Source of the DNA: Terriglobia bacterium
GTDB lineage: Bacteria > Acidobacteriota > Terriglobia > Terriglobales > Acidobacteriaceae
Reading direction: 5' to 3'
DNA: 64,000 nt
NCBI GenBank assembly: GCA_020073665.1
Contig: JAIQEU010000010.1
Span: 100,258-164,257, forward strand
This document shows, one piece after another, positions 1 to 10,315 of the stretch. The notes below the pieces were generated by a model, which did not search any database, was not told the DNA's origin, and saw nothing but the letters and a program-made list of their open reading frames with translations. Numbering within the stretch: the first letter of the stretch is position 1; each line of letters begins with the position of its first letter. A program made the translations under genes and the position numbers.

Positions 1-1
1 G

Positions 2-562
2 CGCGATCAGGCTCTACTGGACGCCATGCGCGAAATCAAGGGCGGTAAGGCAACCATGGCAGCCGCCGCGGGCGTATCGGCATCGGCATCCTCATCCTCC
101 TCGGGTGCGGAGAGCCCTAAACCGGTAGCCACCGCGGCCGCCGCTACGCCGCCGTTTGAACCGGACATCTTTACTCCGTCCTGGGGCGAGGACCGCCGCC
201 GCTTTCCGCGCATGAAGTGCTTCGTCGCCGTCGAGTTGCGCCTGGATGGCGCACCCACGCCCACCTGGGGCAATCTGTCAAACACCAGCATGGGTGGATG
301 CTTTGTGGAAACCGCCAACCCCGTTCCCACCGGAGTGAACGTGGAGATCGGCCTCTGGGTGGCCAGCGGAAAGATCTGGGTCAAGGGAATGATCCTGAAC
401 GGGATTGTCACCAAGAGCAGTCCCTGTTTCGGGGTCCGCATCCGCTTCGGCCAAATGCAAACCAACGAACGCGAGAGCCTGCGCGAGTTCCTGAAATTTG
501 TGGAAAGCACCACTCGGGGCTACTCCAGCGAACACGGTTATCTTGCGCAGATGAAGAAGTAG
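2..562 (+). CDS. PilZ domain protein, 5' end probably outside window
   Basis: Cytoplasmic PilZ-type protein, the family that usually binds cyclic di-GMP. After a low-complexity Ala/Ser linker, the PilZ signature is visible: an arginine motif (RRRFPR) and, about 30 residues on, NTSMGG, matching the RxxxR...(D/N)xSxxG pattern needed for ligand binding. The frame is open to the first base of the window and the residues before the first ATG (position 26) look coding (RDQALLDAM), so the gene may start upstream; positions 26 or 56 are alternative starts. The closest relative in this window is the second domain of the tandem PilZ protein at 14.6 kb. Family assignment is strong; the downstream target is unknown. 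Confidence 0.85.
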   Translation, partial: RDQALLDAMREIKGGKATMAAAAGVSASASSSSSGAESPKPVATAAAATPPFEPDIFTPSWGEDRRRFPRMKCFVAVELRLDGAPTPTWGNLSNTSMGGCFVETANPVPTGVNVEIGLWVASGKIWVKGMILNGIVTKSSPCFGVRIRFGQMQTNERESLREFLKFVESTTRGYSSEHGYLAQMKK

Positions 563-605
563 CGCCTCTCCGAAGACTCTTTTCGACTATTCCTTCGCCG
601 GGTTC

Positions 606-633
606 TTGCAAAACCTCCGTCATCCCATACAAT
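606..633 (+). promoter_or_regulatory. Candidate sigma-70 promoter of the pentose phosphate operon
   Basis: TTGCAA, a 16-base spacer and TACAAT form a plausible -35/-10 pair about 110 bases ahead of the transketolase start and downstream of the PilZ stop. Read by eye only. No other comparable pair was seen between the two genes. Confidence 0.45.
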
Positions 634-741
634 GCAAGGCCATAATCCCGAGCGCCGGCGCGGCGGCGTGTGCTCCCCGGTGAGGAGCAGGCGCGTCTCT
701 CGGGAAGTTGATAAACTGAATCACACGGGGGACACTTTCAC

Positions 742-2820
742 ATGGCGGTGAGCGAGCAGACGCTGACCAGCAAACAGCTGGACACCCTGAGCATCAACAC
801 CATCCGCACTCTGTCCATCGATGCCGTGCAGCAGGCCAACTCCGGGCATCCGGGCGCACCCATGGCGCTGGCGCCGGTCACCTATTGCCTGTGGCAGCAG
901 TTCCTGCGCTTTGATCCGGAAGATCCCATCTGGCCCAATCGCGACCGCTTTGTACTCTCCAACGGCCACGCCTCGATGCTGCTCTATGCCATGCTGCACC
1001 TCACCGGCGTGCGCGCGGTGAACCCCAAGTACGAGCGCTTGGGCGAGTTCGCCGTCACCCTGGAAGACATCAAGCGCTTCCGTCAGATTGGCAGCAACAC
1101 CCCCGGCCATCCCGAGTACCACCTGACTTCCGGTGTGGAAACCACGACCGGCCCGCTGGGCCAAGGGATCGGCAACAGCGTCGGCATGGCTATCGCCTCC
1201 AAGTGGATGGCGGAAAAATTCAATCGTCCCGGTTTTGAGCTGTTCACCTACAACGTGTACGCGGTTTGCGGCGACGGCGACATGATGGAAGGCGTGGGCA
1301 GCGAAGCGGCTTCCCTGGCGGGCCATCTCAAGCTCCCCAACCTGTGCTGGATTTACGACAACAATCAAGTCACGCTCGACGGCCCGGCCGAATGGTCTTT
1401 CAGCGAGGACGTTGCTGCCCGCTTCAAGGCGTACGGATGGAACGTCACCCACGTGGCCGACGCCAACGATCTCGACGCGCTGGCCCAGGGTTACAACAAT
1501 TTCCTGCAAACTAACGATCGGCCCACCCTGATGGTGGTGGACAGCCACATCGGCTACGGCTCGCCCCACAAGCAGGACTCGAGCGCCGCCCACGGAGAGC
1601 CTCTAGGGGAAGAGGAAGTCCGCCTGGTGAAGAAGAATTATGGCTGGCCCGAAGATGCCAAGTTCCTGGTGCCGGACGGCGTGCGCGAGCGCTTCCGCGA
1701 AGGCATGGGACGGCGCGGGCATACGCTGCGCGAAGACTGGATGAAGCTGTTCGCAGAGTACGAAAAGAAATACCCCGAACTGGCCGACCAGTTGTATCGC
1801 ATGCAGCATCGCGACCTGCCCGACGGCTGGGATAAGAACCTGCCCACCTTCCACGCTGATCCCAAAGGAATGGGGACACGCGAGAGTTCGGGGAAAGTGC
1901 TGAACATGTTGGCGCAGAACGTACCCTGGCTGGTGGGAGGTTCGGCCGACCTGGCCACTTCCAATAAGACGACGCTCAAGTTCGACGGCGCCGGAGACTT
2001 TCAAGCTGGCCGTTATGCCGGACGCAATCTGCACTTCGGTGTCCGCGAACACGCCATGGGCGCGGCCGTGAATGGTATGGCGTTGTCGAAGTTGCGCGCG
2101 TTCAGCGCCACGTTCTTCAACTTCAGCGACTACATGAAGCCTGCCATTCGTCTGGCTGCCATCATGGAAATTCCGGTCATCTTCATTTACACCCACGACT
2201 CGATCGGCGTGGGCGAAGACGGCCCCACGCACCAGCCGATTGAACAACTGGCCACACTGCGGGCGGTGCCCGGGCTCATGCTGATGCGTCCTGCCGATGC
2301 CAACGAAGTGGTAGAAGCCTGGAAGGTGATTATGCAGCTTCGCCACGAGCCGGCGGCGCTGGTGCTTACGCGCCAGGCTGTTCCCACGCTGGACCGCACC
2401 AAATACGCGTCCGCTTCGGGAGTTGCCAAGGGAGCTTACATCCTCGCCGATGCCCCGGGTGGCAAGCCCGAAGTCATCCTCATCGGCACCGGCAGCGAAG
2501 TCTCTCTCTGCGTGGCCGCCTACGAACAACTCACAGCGGAGGGCGTCAAGACACGCGTGGTAAGCATGCCGTCGTTCGACCTGTTCGAGCACCAGTGCGA
2601 CGACTACAAAGAAGAAGTCCTTCCACCCGAAGTAACGGCCCGAGTCGCGGTAGAGCAAGCTTCCACCTTCGGCTGGGAGCGCTATGTCGGCTTGAACGGC
2701 CAGGTGGTAGGAATGCGCAGCTTCGGAGCGTCCGCGCCGCTGAAGGACCTGCAAAAGAAATTTGGCTTCACCCCGGACAAGGTCGTCGCCGCCGCCCGGG
2801 AAGCCATGGCCAGGAAATAG
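742..2820 (+). CDS. tkt: Transketolase
   Basis: Thiamine-diphosphate enzyme transferring two-carbon ketol units between sugar phosphates in the non-oxidative pentose phosphate pathway; cytoplasmic. At 692 residues it has full family length. Visible landmarks are the N-terminal substrate histidine region (NGHASMLLY), the ThDP/Mg motif GDGDMMEG near residue 177 followed by the NN pair (IYDNNQ), and the catalytic glutamate in GVREHAMG near residue 435. A GGGGGAC stretch lies about 10 bases before the ATG. It is the first gene of a six-gene same-strand run supplying the whole oxidative and non-oxidative branch, so it is probably the operon leader, driven by the candidate promoter upstream. Confidence 0.97.
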   Translation: MAVSEQTLTSKQLDTLSINTIRTLSIDAVQQANSGHPGAPMALAPVTYCLWQQFLRFDPEDPIWPNRDRFVLSNGHASMLLYAMLHLTGVRAVNPKYERLGEFAVTLEDIKRFRQIGSNTPGHPEYHLTSGVETTTGPLGQGIGNSVGMAIASKWMAEKFNRPGFELFTYNVYAVCGDGDMMEGVGSEAASLAGHLKLPNLCWIYDNNQVTLDGPAEWSFSEDVAARFKAYGWNVTHVADANDLDALAQGYNNFLQTNDRPTLMVVDSHIGYGSPHKQDSSAAHGEPLGEEEVRLVKKNYGWPEDAKFLVPDGVRERFREGMGRRGHTLREDWMKLFAEYEKKYPELADQLYRMQHRDLPDGWDKNLPTFHADPKGMGTRESSGKVLNMLAQNVPWLVGGSADLATSNKTTLKFDGAGDFQAGRYAGRNLHFGVREHAMGAAVNGMALSKLRAFSATFFNFSDYMKPAIRLAAIMEIPVIFIYTHDSIGVGEDGPTHQPIEQLATLRAVPGLMLMRPADANEVVEAWKVIMQLRHEPAALVLTRQAVPTLDRTKYASASGVAKGAYILADAPGGKPEVILIGTGSEVSLCVAAYEQLTAEGVKTRVVSMPSFDLFEHQCDDYKEEVLPPEVTARVAVEQASTFGWERYVGLNGQVVGMRSFGASAPLKDLQKKFGFTPDKVVAAAREAMARK

Positions 2821-2828
2821 GAGTCGTC

Positions 2829-2905
2829 AGTCGTCCGTCTTCCGTCGTCAGCCAAACACGGGCCTGAAGCGGTTGCTGACGACTGATGACGGACGACGGA
2901 CGACT
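2829..2905. repeat. Imperfect intergenic inverted repeat
   Basis: Two 23-base arms (2829-2851 and 2883-2905) are reverse complements apart from two mismatches and enclose about 31 bases. The arms are built from repeated GTC/CGT words. The element fills most of the tkt to tal-pgi gap and could form a large hairpin in the operon transcript. It includes a spurious in-frame ATG (2886) that would extend the next gene; the ribosome-binding site argues against using it. Confidence 0.7.
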
Positions 2906-2918
2906 AGAAAGAGGCGTT

Positions 2919-5810
2919 ATGCAGCCAACCGGTATTGCGGAAACCGCCAAAGCCGTTAACCCACTGAAAGACCTGCAGAAGTTTGGGCAGTCGGTTTGGC
3001 TGGATTACATCCGGCGCAACCTGATTACCAGTGGCGAACTCAAACGCCTGATCGACGAAGACGGACTCCGCGGCATCACTTCCAATCCGTCCATCTTCGA
3101 AAAAGCGATTTCCGCCGGCAACGACTACGATGACCTTCTGAAATCACTGCAGTCGAGAACGGATCTCGATGCCAAAGCGCGCTACGAGGCCATCGCCATT
3201 CGCGACATCCAGGACGCTGCCGACATGCTGCGCCCGGTGTACGACAGCACCCGCCGGCGCGACGGCTACGTCAGCCTGGAAGTCTCACCATATCTCGCGC
3301 GCGATACCCAGGGCACGCTGCAGGAAGCGCGCAGGTTGTGGAAGGCAGTAGGCCGCGAGAACGTGATGATTAAAGTTCCCGGCACGACCGAGGGCATTCC
3401 CGCGTTCCAGCAACTGATCAGCGAAGGCATCAACATCAATGTGACTCTGCTGTTTGCCCTGGAAGTCTACGAGCGGGTGGCGGACGCCTACATTGCCGGT
3501 CTGGAGCAACTCGCGGCGCGCGGCGGTGACGTCAGCAGGATCGCCAGTGTAGCCAGCTTCTTCATCAGCCGCATTGATTCTTCGATTGACTCGATTGTCG
3601 CCGCGCGTCTCAAGTCAAGCACCGATCCAGGCGAGCAGGAACAACTCAAGAGCATTCTGGGAAAAGTCGCCGTCGCCAACGGAAAGCAGACCTACCGGCG
3701 TTACCAGGCGATCTTCGGCACCGAGCGCTGGAAGAAGCTGGCGGCCAAGGGCGCTCAGACCCAGCGCGTACTCTGGGCCAGCACCAGCACCAAGAATCCC
3801 AACTACAACGACGTGTTGTACGTGGACGAACTGATCGGGCCGGACACGGTGAACACCATTCCTCCGGCCACACTGGACGCGTTTCGCGATCACGGAAAGA
3901 CTCGGGCCACTCTGACCGAGGATGTGGATGCTGCCAACCAGACCATGGCAACCGTGGCCAAGGTCGGCATCTCCATGAAGCAGGTCACCGACCAGTTGAC
4001 CGACGACGGGGTCAAACTCTTCGCCGACGCCTTCGACAAGCTCTTGCAGGCAGTGGAAAAAAGTTCCAAGCCCGGTATAAGCCCAAAAGTTAGCCGCCAG
4101 CAGTGCATGTTGCCGGACACGCTGGCGGCAGCAGTCAAAACCGGCATTAATGATTGGCGCGCAGGCGGGAAAGTGCGCCGCTTGTGGCAGCAGGACGCAT
4201 CACTGTGGACCGGCGCAGATGAATCCGCATGGCTCGGCTGGCTCGGCATCACCGAAGATCAGATTGCCCACAGCCAGGACCTGCAGCGCGTGGCAGAAGA
4301 CGCGAAGAAGGGTGGCTTCGACCACGTGCTTCTGCTCGGCATGGGTGGCTCCAGCCTGTGTCCCGAAGTATTCAGCCTGACCTTCGGCACGATTGCCGGT
4401 TTCCCCAGGCTGCACGTGCTCGATTCCACCGATCCTGCTCAGATCAAAGCCATCGAAAACCAACTCGATCTGGCAAAGACTCTATTCGTGGTTTCGAGCA
4501 AGTCAGGCAGCACGCTCGAACCGAACATCTTCAAGCAGTATTTTTTCGAACGCGCCAGGCAGACGGTTGGCGCTGACAAGGTGGGCAGCCGCTTCATCGC
4601 CATCACTGATCCCGGATCGAAGATGCAGCGGGTCGCCGAAGCTGACCACTTTCGCTACATTTTCCACGGTGTGCCCAGCATCGGCGGCCGCTACTCGGCG
4701 CTCTCCAATTTCGGCATGGTGCCCGCCGCCCTCATGGGCATGGACACCCGCAAGTTCCTTGACCGCACCGAGGAGATGGTGCACGCCTGCTCAGCGTCCG
4801 TGCCGGTTGAAGAAAATCCCGGCGTGATGCTCGGCATCGTCTTGGGCTCCGCGAATCGTAGCGGGCAAGACAAGCTCACCATCATCACTTCGCCCGGCAT
4901 TTCCGACCTGGGTGCCTGGCTGGAACAACTGATTGCCGAGTCCACGGGCAAGCAAGGCAAGGGCATTATCCCGGTCGATCGTGAGACGGCCGGCGCGCCC
5001 GACGCCTACGGCAATGACCGCATCTTTGCTTATCTGCGGCTGGAGTCGGCCCCGGACGCAGCTCAGGATGCCAAAGTCGAAGCGCTGCAGAAGGCCGGAC
5101 ATCCCGTCGTGCGCATCTCGGTAGCTGACATCTACGATCTGGGTCAGGAATTCTTCCGCTGGGAAATCGCCACCGCGGTGGCCGGCTCAATGATCGGGAT
5201 TCATGCCTTCAACCAACCCGACGTCGAGGCCAGCAAGATTGTCACCAAGAGCCTGACCTCCGAATACGAGAAATCCGGCTCCCTGCCGGCGGAGAAACCG
5301 ATCCTGGAAGATGGTGGCATCCAGCTGTTCACCGATCCCAAAAATGCCGACGCAATCGCCACAGCCGCCGGCATCGACAAATCGCTGTCTGGATATCTGC
5401 GCGCCCATCTCAGCCGGATTGGCAGCGGCGATTACTTTGCTCTGCTGGCCTATCTCCAGATGAACCCGGAGTACGAATCCCAGTTGCAGTCCATGCGTCA
5501 CGCCTTGCGCGACCGGAAGCGCATCGCCACCTGCCTCGGTTTCGGCCCCCGCTTCCTGCATTCCACCGGGCAAGCGTACAAAGGCGGACCCAACAGCGGA
5601 GTATTTCTTCAGGTCACCTGCGACGACGCCGTCGATCTCCCGGTGCCCGGACAGAAGTACACCTTCGGCGTGGTGAAGGCCGCCCAGGCTCGCGGAGACT
5701 TCCAGGTTCTGGTGGAACGAAAGCGCCGCGCGCTGCGCGTCCATCTTGGACGCGATGTGAAGTCAGGTCTGGCGAAACTCGCGGCGGCATTTCAGCAAGC
5801 GCTCAAATGA
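2919..5810 (+). CDS. tal-pgi: Bifunctional transaldolase / glucose-6-phosphate isomerase
   Basis: A 963-residue fusion. Residues about 1-370 are transaldolase: GITSNPSIF near residue 52 and the Schiff-base lysine in MIKVPGTTEG near residue 151. Residues about 390-950 are glucose-6-phosphate isomerase: LLLGMGGSSL near 470, the phosphate-binding SSKSGST near 525, GGRYS near 589 and a C-terminal helical region. Fused, the protein links fructose-6-phosphate made by the non-oxidative branch to glucose-6-phosphate, the substrate of Zwf two genes downstream, allowing cycling of the pathway. I chose ATG 2919 because AGAGG sits 5 bases ahead of it; the earlier in-frame ATG lies inside the inverted repeat. 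Fusions of this kind are known in several bacteria. Confidence 0.95.
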   Translation: MQPTGIAETAKAVNPLKDLQKFGQSVWLDYIRRNLITSGELKRLIDEDGLRGITSNPSIFEKAISAGNDYDDLLKSLQSRTDLDAKARYEAIAIRDIQDAADMLRPVYDSTRRRDGYVSLEVSPYLARDTQGTLQEARRLWKAVGRENVMIKVPGTTEGIPAFQQLISEGININVTLLFALEVYERVADAYIAGLEQLAARGGDVSRIASVASFFISRIDSSIDSIVAARLKSSTDPGEQEQLKSILGKVAVANGKQTYRRYQAIFGTERWKKLAAKGAQTQRVLWASTSTKNPNYNDVLYVDELIGPDTVNTIPPATLDAFRDHGKTRATLTEDVDAANQTMATVAKVGISMKQVTDQLTDDGVKLFADAFDKLLQAVEKSSKPGISPKVSRQQCMLPDTLAAAVKTGINDWRAGGKVRRLWQQDASLWTGADESAWLGWLGITEDQIAHSQDLQRVAEDAKKGGFDHVLLLGMGGSSLCPEVFSLTFGTIAGFPRLHVLDSTDPAQIKAIENQLDLAKTLFVVSSKSGSTLEPNIFKQYFFERARQTVGADKVGSRFIAITDPGSKMQRVAEADHFRYIFHGVPSIGGRYSALSNFGMVPAALMGMDTRKFLDRTEEMVHACSASVPVEENPGVMLGIVLGSANRSGQDKLTIITSPGISDLGAWLEQLIAESTGKQGKGIIPVDRETAGAPDAYGNDRIFAYLRLESAPDAAQDAKVEALQKAGHPVVRISVADIYDLGQEFFRWEIATAVAGSMIGIHAFNQPDVEASKIVTKSLTSEYEKSGSLPAEKPILEDGGIQLFTDPKNADAIATAAGIDKSLSGYLRAHLSRIGSGDYFALLAYLQMNPEYESQLQSMRHALRDRKRIATCLGFGPRFLHSTGQAYKGGPNSGVFLQVTCDDAVDLPVPGQKYTFGVVKAAQARGDFQVLVERKRRALRVHLGRDVKSGLAKLAAAFQQALK

Positions 5811-5914
5811 GACCGTCCGGGCCCGGCCCCCTGCTGTTTTCTGAGTGGCCCCTGCAAGCGATAAGTTCAGCACAAAATAGAGAAACGATTTAATATTGGG
5901 AAGGAGCACGAATT

Positions 5915-6907
5915 ATGCGACTGGGAATGGTGGGTTTGGGTCGGATGGGCGCGAACATGACGCGCCGCCTCATGCGTGGGGGTCACGAACTGGTGGTCTC
6001 GGACCTGAGCCCTGACAACGTGCGGAACATCAGCAAGGAAGGCGCCATCGCTTCCGCTTCGCTCGACGATTTCGTGGCCAAGCTGGGCAAGCCGCGCGTG
6101 GCCTGGCTGATGGTTCCCGCTGGCGGTCCCACCGAACAAACCGTGCAAGCTCTGGCCCAGCGCATGCAAGCCGGCGACATCCTCATCGACGGTGGGAATT
6201 CCTATTTCAAAGACGACATCCGCCGCTCCAAGCAGCTTAAGGAAAAAGGCATTCATTACGTCGACGTCGGCACCAGCGGCGGCATCTGGGGCATCGATCG
6301 CGGCTACTGCATGATGATCGGCGGTCCCAAAGAAGCGGTGCAGCAGCTTGATCCCATCTTCAAGACGCTGGCCCCCGGACGCGGCGACATCCCCCGCACT
6401 CCCGGCCGCGAGAAACTTCCCGGCACCGCCGAAGACGGATACATCTACTGCGGCCCCTCCGGTTCCGGCCACTTCGTAAAGATGGTGCACAACGGAATCG
6501 AATACGGCCTGATGCAGGCCTACGCCGAGGGTTTTGATATCTTCCGCAACGCATCGAGCAAGGAACTGCCGGAAGACCAGCGCTACGATCTGAACCTTGC
6601 GGACATCGCCGAAGTGTGGCGCCGGGGCAGCGTGGTCAGTTCGTGGCTACTCGATTTGACTGCGATGGCTTTGGCGGAAAATCCAACGCTTTCGGAGTAC
6701 ACCGGCTTTGTGCAGGATTCCGGCGAGGGCCGCTGGACCATCCAGGCGGCCATCGACGAAGCCGTCCCCGTCGACGTGCTTTCCGCGGCATTGTTTGTGC
6801 GTTTCCGTTCGCGCCAGGAACACACCTTTGCGGAGAGAGTGCTCTCCGCCATGCGCCAGAAATTTGGCGGGCACGTGGAACCAGCAGGCAGCAAGAAAGC
6901 GAAATAG
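5915..6907 (+). CDS. gnd: 6-phosphogluconate dehydrogenase, short (decarboxylating) type
   Basis: Oxidatively decarboxylates 6-phosphogluconate to ribulose-5-phosphate. The 330-residue length matches the short GndA/YqeC class rather than the roughly 470-residue dimeric enzymes. It has an N-terminal Rossmann motif GLGRMGANM (residues 7-15), the substrate motif VGTSGGIWG and the catalytic stretch [16 protein letters not shown] with its lysine and asparagine. A strong GGAAGGAG precedes the ATG. It lies between tal-pgi and zwf in the same operon. Cofactor preference (NAD or NADP) cannot be read reliably from the sequence. Confidence 0.95.
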   Translation: MRLGMVGLGRMGANMTRRLMRGGHELVVSDLSPDNVRNISKEGAIASASLDDFVAKLGKPRVAWLMVPAGGPTEQTVQALAQRMQAGDILIDGGNSYFKDDIRRSKQLKEKGIHYVDVGTSGGIWGIDRGYCMMIGGPKEAVQQLDPIFKTLAPGRGDIPRTPGREKLPGTAEDGYIYCGPSGSGHFVKMVHNGIEYGLMQAYAEGFDIFRNASSKELPEDQRYDLNLADIAEVWRRGSVVSSWLLDLTAMALAENPTLSEYTGFVQDSGEGRWTIQAAIDEAVPVDVLSAALFVRFRSRQEHTFAERVLSAMRQKFGGHVEPAGSKKAK

Positions 6908-6943
6908 GGTCTCCGGGGAGTACCAGACACAAAGGTAGAGGCA

Positions 6944-8482
6944 ATGCTCGAGAAAGACGTCACGTTACCTGCGCCCGCGCGCATCGGCAAACCCGCTGAT
7001 CCCTGCGTCATGGTGATCTTCGGCGCCGCCGGAGATTTGACCCGCCGTAAGCTGATTCCCGCGCTCTACAACCTGGCCAAGGCGCAATTGCTGTCGCGCG
7101 AGTTCGCCGTGGTCGGCGTGGCCCACCGCCCCATGTCAACCGACGATTTTCGCAAGAAGGTTTCCGACGACATGACCAAGTTCGCCACCGGCGAGATTGA
7201 CCCTGATTTGCGCGAGTGGTTTGTCCGCCGCATGCACTACCTGACCGGCGATTTTGGCGACAAGAATATCTACACCCAATTGAAAGACCTGCTGGACAAG
7301 GTGGACAAAGATCATTCCGCCCACGGCAACTACTTCTTCTACCTCGCCACCGGCTCGGATTACTTCGGTCCTATCGTCGAACAGCTTGCCGCTGCGGGCC
7401 TGATGGAACAGAACAACGAGCACTGGCGGCGGGTGATCATTGAAAAGCCCTTCGGACGGGACATCGACTCAGCGCGAGCGCTCAACGCGCAGTTGCTGCG
7501 CGTCGCCACCGAGAAGCAGATTTACCGTATCGACCACTACCTGGGAAAAGAAACCGTCCAGAACATCCTGGCGTTCCGCTTTGCCAACGGCATCTTCGAA
7601 CCCATCTGGAACCGCCGCTATATCGACCACATTCAAATTTCAGTGGCTGAGACCGTGGGCGTGGAGGGTCGCGGCAGCTATTACGACATCGCCGGCGCGC
7701 TGCGCGACATGGTTCCCAACCACATCATGCAGCTCATCAGCCTGACCGCCATGGAGCCGCCGATTTCGTTCCAAGCGGATGCGGTCCGCGACGAGCAGGC
7801 CAAAATTCTGCACGCCATCCAGCCCTTCAGCGCGGAAGAAGTGTTGACCAAGACCGTCCGCGGACAGTACGGGGAAGGCACCGCGGGCGGGCAACACGTG
7901 CCGGCTTACCGCGCCGAAAGCGATGTCCCCAACGATTCCCGGACCGAAACCTTCGTCGCCATGAAGCTGATGATCGACAACTGGCGCTGGGCCGACGTTC
8001 CCTTTTATTTGCGTACCGGCAAATGCATGCCCTCGCGCAATACTCACATCGTCATCCAGTTCCGCCGGGCACCGTTTGTCTTGTTCCGCGACACCCAGGT
8101 CGAGAACCTGGTGCCCAACCAGCTGGTGCTGCACATCCAGCCGGAGGAAGGCATTTCACTGCGCTTTGCCGCCAAGGCCCCCGGCCCAATCATGCGGCTA
8201 GGCACTGTGGACATGAATTTCGAATACGCCGACTACTTCGGTACCACGCCCAGTACCGGCTACGAACGGCTGCTGCACGATTGCATGATTGGCGACGCTA
8301 CCCTGTTCCAGCGCGCCGACATGGTGGAGGCCGGCTGGTGTGTGGTCAGCCCTGTACTCGATGTCTGGAAGGCCCTGCCCCCGCGCAATTTCCCCAACTA
8401 CCCCGCGGGTACCTGGGGTCCCAAGGAAGCGGACGAACTTTTGGAGCGCGACGGACGCCACTGGAGGAATTTCGAAAAATGA
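6944..8482 (+). CDS. zwf: Glucose-6-phosphate 1-dehydrogenase
   Basis: First committed enzyme of the oxidative pentose phosphate pathway, forming 6-phosphogluconolactone. The 512-residue protein shows the nucleotide motif [10 protein letters not shown] near residue 28 (usually GASGDL) and the catalytic signature RIDHYLGKE near residue 195. The stop codon overlaps the start of the glucokinase gene in ATGA, pointing to translational coupling. A GAGG-like site precedes the chosen ATG. Confidence 0.97.
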   Translation: MLEKDVTLPAPARIGKPADPCVMVIFGAAGDLTRRKLIPALYNLAKAQLLSREFAVVGVAHRPMSTDDFRKKVSDDMTKFATGEIDPDLREWFVRRMHYLTGDFGDKNIYTQLKDLLDKVDKDHSAHGNYFFYLATGSDYFGPIVEQLAAAGLMEQNNEHWRRVIIEKPFGRDIDSARALNAQLLRVATEKQIYRIDHYLGKETVQNILAFRFANGIFEPIWNRRYIDHIQISVAETVGVEGRGSYYDIAGALRDMVPNHIMQLISLTAMEPPISFQADAVRDEQAKILHAIQPFSAEEVLTKTVRGQYGEGTAGGQHVPAYRAESDVPNDSRTETFVAMKLMIDNWRWADVPFYLRTGKCMPSRNTHIVIQFRRAPFVLFRDTQVENLVPNQLVLHIQPEEGISLRFAAKAPGPIMRLGTVDMNFEYADYFGTTPSTGYERLLHDCMIGDATLFQRADMVEAGWCVVSPVLDVWKALPPRNFPNYPAGTWGPKEADELLERDGRHWRNFEK

Positions 8483-9462
8483 TTCTGGCCGGCGATATAG
8501 GAGGCACCAACTCAAGGCTGGCGTTCGTGGATGTTTCGACGCGCCCGGTTCGACTGGTCTCGGTTTCGGTTTTTCCCAGCCGCGAATATTCCAGCCTGGA
8601 CGAAATCGTGGCCAAGTTCGTGGGCTCCTCCAACCTGCAGCCGACTGCGGCCTGCTTCGGCATTGCCGGACCCGTGCGCAATGGCCGGGTGGAAGCCTCG
8701 AACCTGCCCTGGGTGATCGAAGCCAAGCGCCTGGCGAACGAACTCCATCTCGATAAGACCCTCTTGATCAATGATCTCGAGGCCAACGCCTGGGGCATCG
8801 CCACCCTTGGCCCCGAAGATGTTGTCCCCCTGAACCAGGTTACGGGAAACCCGCCTGGCAACCAGGCCGTAATCGCCGCCGGGACTGGACTCGGCGAGGC
8901 CGGCATGTATTGGGACGGCTCCCAGCATCACATATTCGCCAGCGAAGGCGGCCACACCGATTTCGCTCCGCGCAACGATCTGGAGTTGGAACTGTATCGC
9001 TACCTGCGCGCCCGCTTCGGACACGTCAGCTACGAGCGCATCGTGTCTGGCCCCGGTCTGGTCAACGTGTATCACTTCTTGCGTGACACCGGCCGCGGCA
9101 AGGAACCGCAATGGCTGATTGACCAGATGGCGCACTCCGACCCGGCTGCCGCCATCTCGCGTGCCGCCATGGACGGCAAATGTAGCCTGAGCGAGCAGGC
9201 GCTCGACCTGTTCATATCCATTTATGGTGCTGAGGCCGGGAACCTGGCGCTTAAAATTATGTCCACCGGCGGAGTCTACCTGGGCGGCGGCATCGCCCCC
9301 AAGATGTTGCCTAAACTGAAGGGCCCTCTGTTCATGCAGGCGTTCATTGCCAAGGGCCGCATGCAGCATCTGCTGGAAGCCATGCCGGTACGCGTCATCA
9401 TGAATGACAAAGCCGCGCTCCAGGGCGCCGCCCGTTGCGCCGCGGTGAATAGCGCCGGTTGA
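8479..9462 (+). CDS. glk: Glucokinase (ROK-unrelated, E. coli Glk type)
   Basis: ATP-dependent phosphorylation of glucose to glucose-6-phosphate, feeding Zwf. The 327-residue protein has the phosphate motif GDIGGTNSR at its N-terminus, INDLEAN, the glycine loop AAGTGLGEA and the substrate motif EGGHTDF typical of the Glk family. The start overlaps the zwf stop by four bases (ATGA). An upstream in-frame start near 8023 exists but lies deep inside zwf and would add about 150 non-homologous residues, so it is rejected. Confidence 0.95.
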   Translation: MILAGDIGGTNSRLAFVDVSTRPVRLVSVSVFPSREYSSLDEIVAKFVGSSNLQPTAACFGIAGPVRNGRVEASNLPWVIEAKRLANELHLDKTLLINDLEANAWGIATLGPEDVVPLNQVTGNPPGNQAVIAAGTGLGEAGMYWDGSQHHIFASEGGHTDFAPRNDLELELYRYLRARFGHVSYERIVSGPGLVNVYHFLRDTGRGKEPQWLIDQMAHSDPAAAISRAAMDGKCSLSEQALDLFISIYGAEAGNLALKIMSTGGVYLGGGIAPKMLPKLKGPLFMQAFIAKGRMQHLLEAMPVRVIMNDKAALQGAARCAAVNSAG

Positions 9463-9472
9463 TCTTCATAAT

Positions 9473-10207
9473 ATGGCTGCGCAACCGGAAATTCGCATCC
9501 TCAACAATGCTGCGGATATGTTCCAGGCCGCCGCGGACGAATTTGCCGGACTGGCGCACGCCGCCACGCGCGCTAACCAAAGATTCACTGTCGCGTTATC
9601 CGGCGGCTCGACTCCCAAGAGCCTCTACACCCTGCTCGCCAGCCGGAGCGACATTCCCTGGAAGCAGATCTACTTCTTCTTCGGCGATGAGCGCCATGTC
9701 CCGCCCGACCATCCCGAAAGCAATTACCGCATGGCGCACACGGCCATGCTCGCGCACGTCCCTCCAGAAAATGTTTTTCGGGTTCGTGGCGAACTAGCCG
9801 ACGCCAACGCCGCCGCCCTGGGCTACGAACAGTCCATGCGGACGTTTTTTCGCCTGCAGCCGGGCGAATTCCCGCGTTTCGATTTAACCCTGCTCGGCCT
9901 TGGTCCCGACGGACACACCGCCTCGCTGTTCCCCGGCTCCGCCGCGCTCCACGAGACGCAACGCCTGGTGGTCGCCAACTGGGTAGAAAAATTCAACTCC
10001 TACCGCATCACCTTCACCTACCCGGTGCTGAACCACTCCGCGTGCGTGCTGTTTTTGGCCAGCGGAACAGAGAAAGCCCACGCGCTCCACGAGATTCTCG
10101 AAGGCAGCGAGGATCTTCCCGCCAAACGGGTGCGCCCCACTGATGGCAGATTGATCTGGATGTCGGATCGCGACGCCGCCAGCGGCTTGTCCGGCAGCAC
10201 GCGTTAA
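9473..10207 (+). CDS. pgl: 6-phosphogluconolactonase, DevB/Pgl type
   Basis: Hydrolyses 6-phosphogluconolactone made by Zwf. The 244-residue protein carries the sugar-isomerase-like motifs ALSGGSTPK, FFGDERHVPP and GLGPDGHTASLFPG that define the family. It follows glk after 10 bases and closes the operon. The first ATG is used although its Shine-Dalgarno is weak; coupling to the preceding stop is likely. A short hairpin lies between this gene and the convergent GGDEF gene. Confidence 0.95.
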   Translation: MAAQPEIRILNNAADMFQAAADEFAGLAHAATRANQRFTVALSGGSTPKSLYTLLASRSDIPWKQIYFFFGDERHVPPDHPESNYRMAHTAMLAHVPPENVFRVRGELADANAAALGYEQSMRTFFRLQPGEFPRFDLTLLGLGPDGHTASLFPGSAALHETQRLVVANWVEKFNSYRITFTYPVLNHSACVLFLASGTEKAHALHEILEGSEDLPAKRVRPTDGRLIWMSDRDAASGLSGSTR

Positions 10208-10249
10208 ACGCTGCCGCCTTCGTGTCACCGACGTGGTTCGTATCCGGGC

Positions 10250-10265
10250 ATGCCTTTTCAGGCAT
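10250..10265. terminator. Small hairpin between convergent genes
   Basis: Six-base arms ATGCCT and AGGCAT around a TTTC loop, about 45 bases after the pgl stop and about 50 bases before the end of the convergent cyclase gene. No clear T-tract, so intrinsic termination is only a possibility. Confidence 0.3.
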
Positions 10266-10315
10266 ACCGTAAGGATTTACTTGAGAAGAACCTTGAGGCG
10301 CTGGTTTGCAGCCGG

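Noticed and set aside
8023..8478. Long N-terminal extension of glucokinase inside zwf
   Set aside because: The frame is open but the added residues do not resemble the family, and ATG 8479 overlaps the zwf stop in the classic ATGA arrangement.
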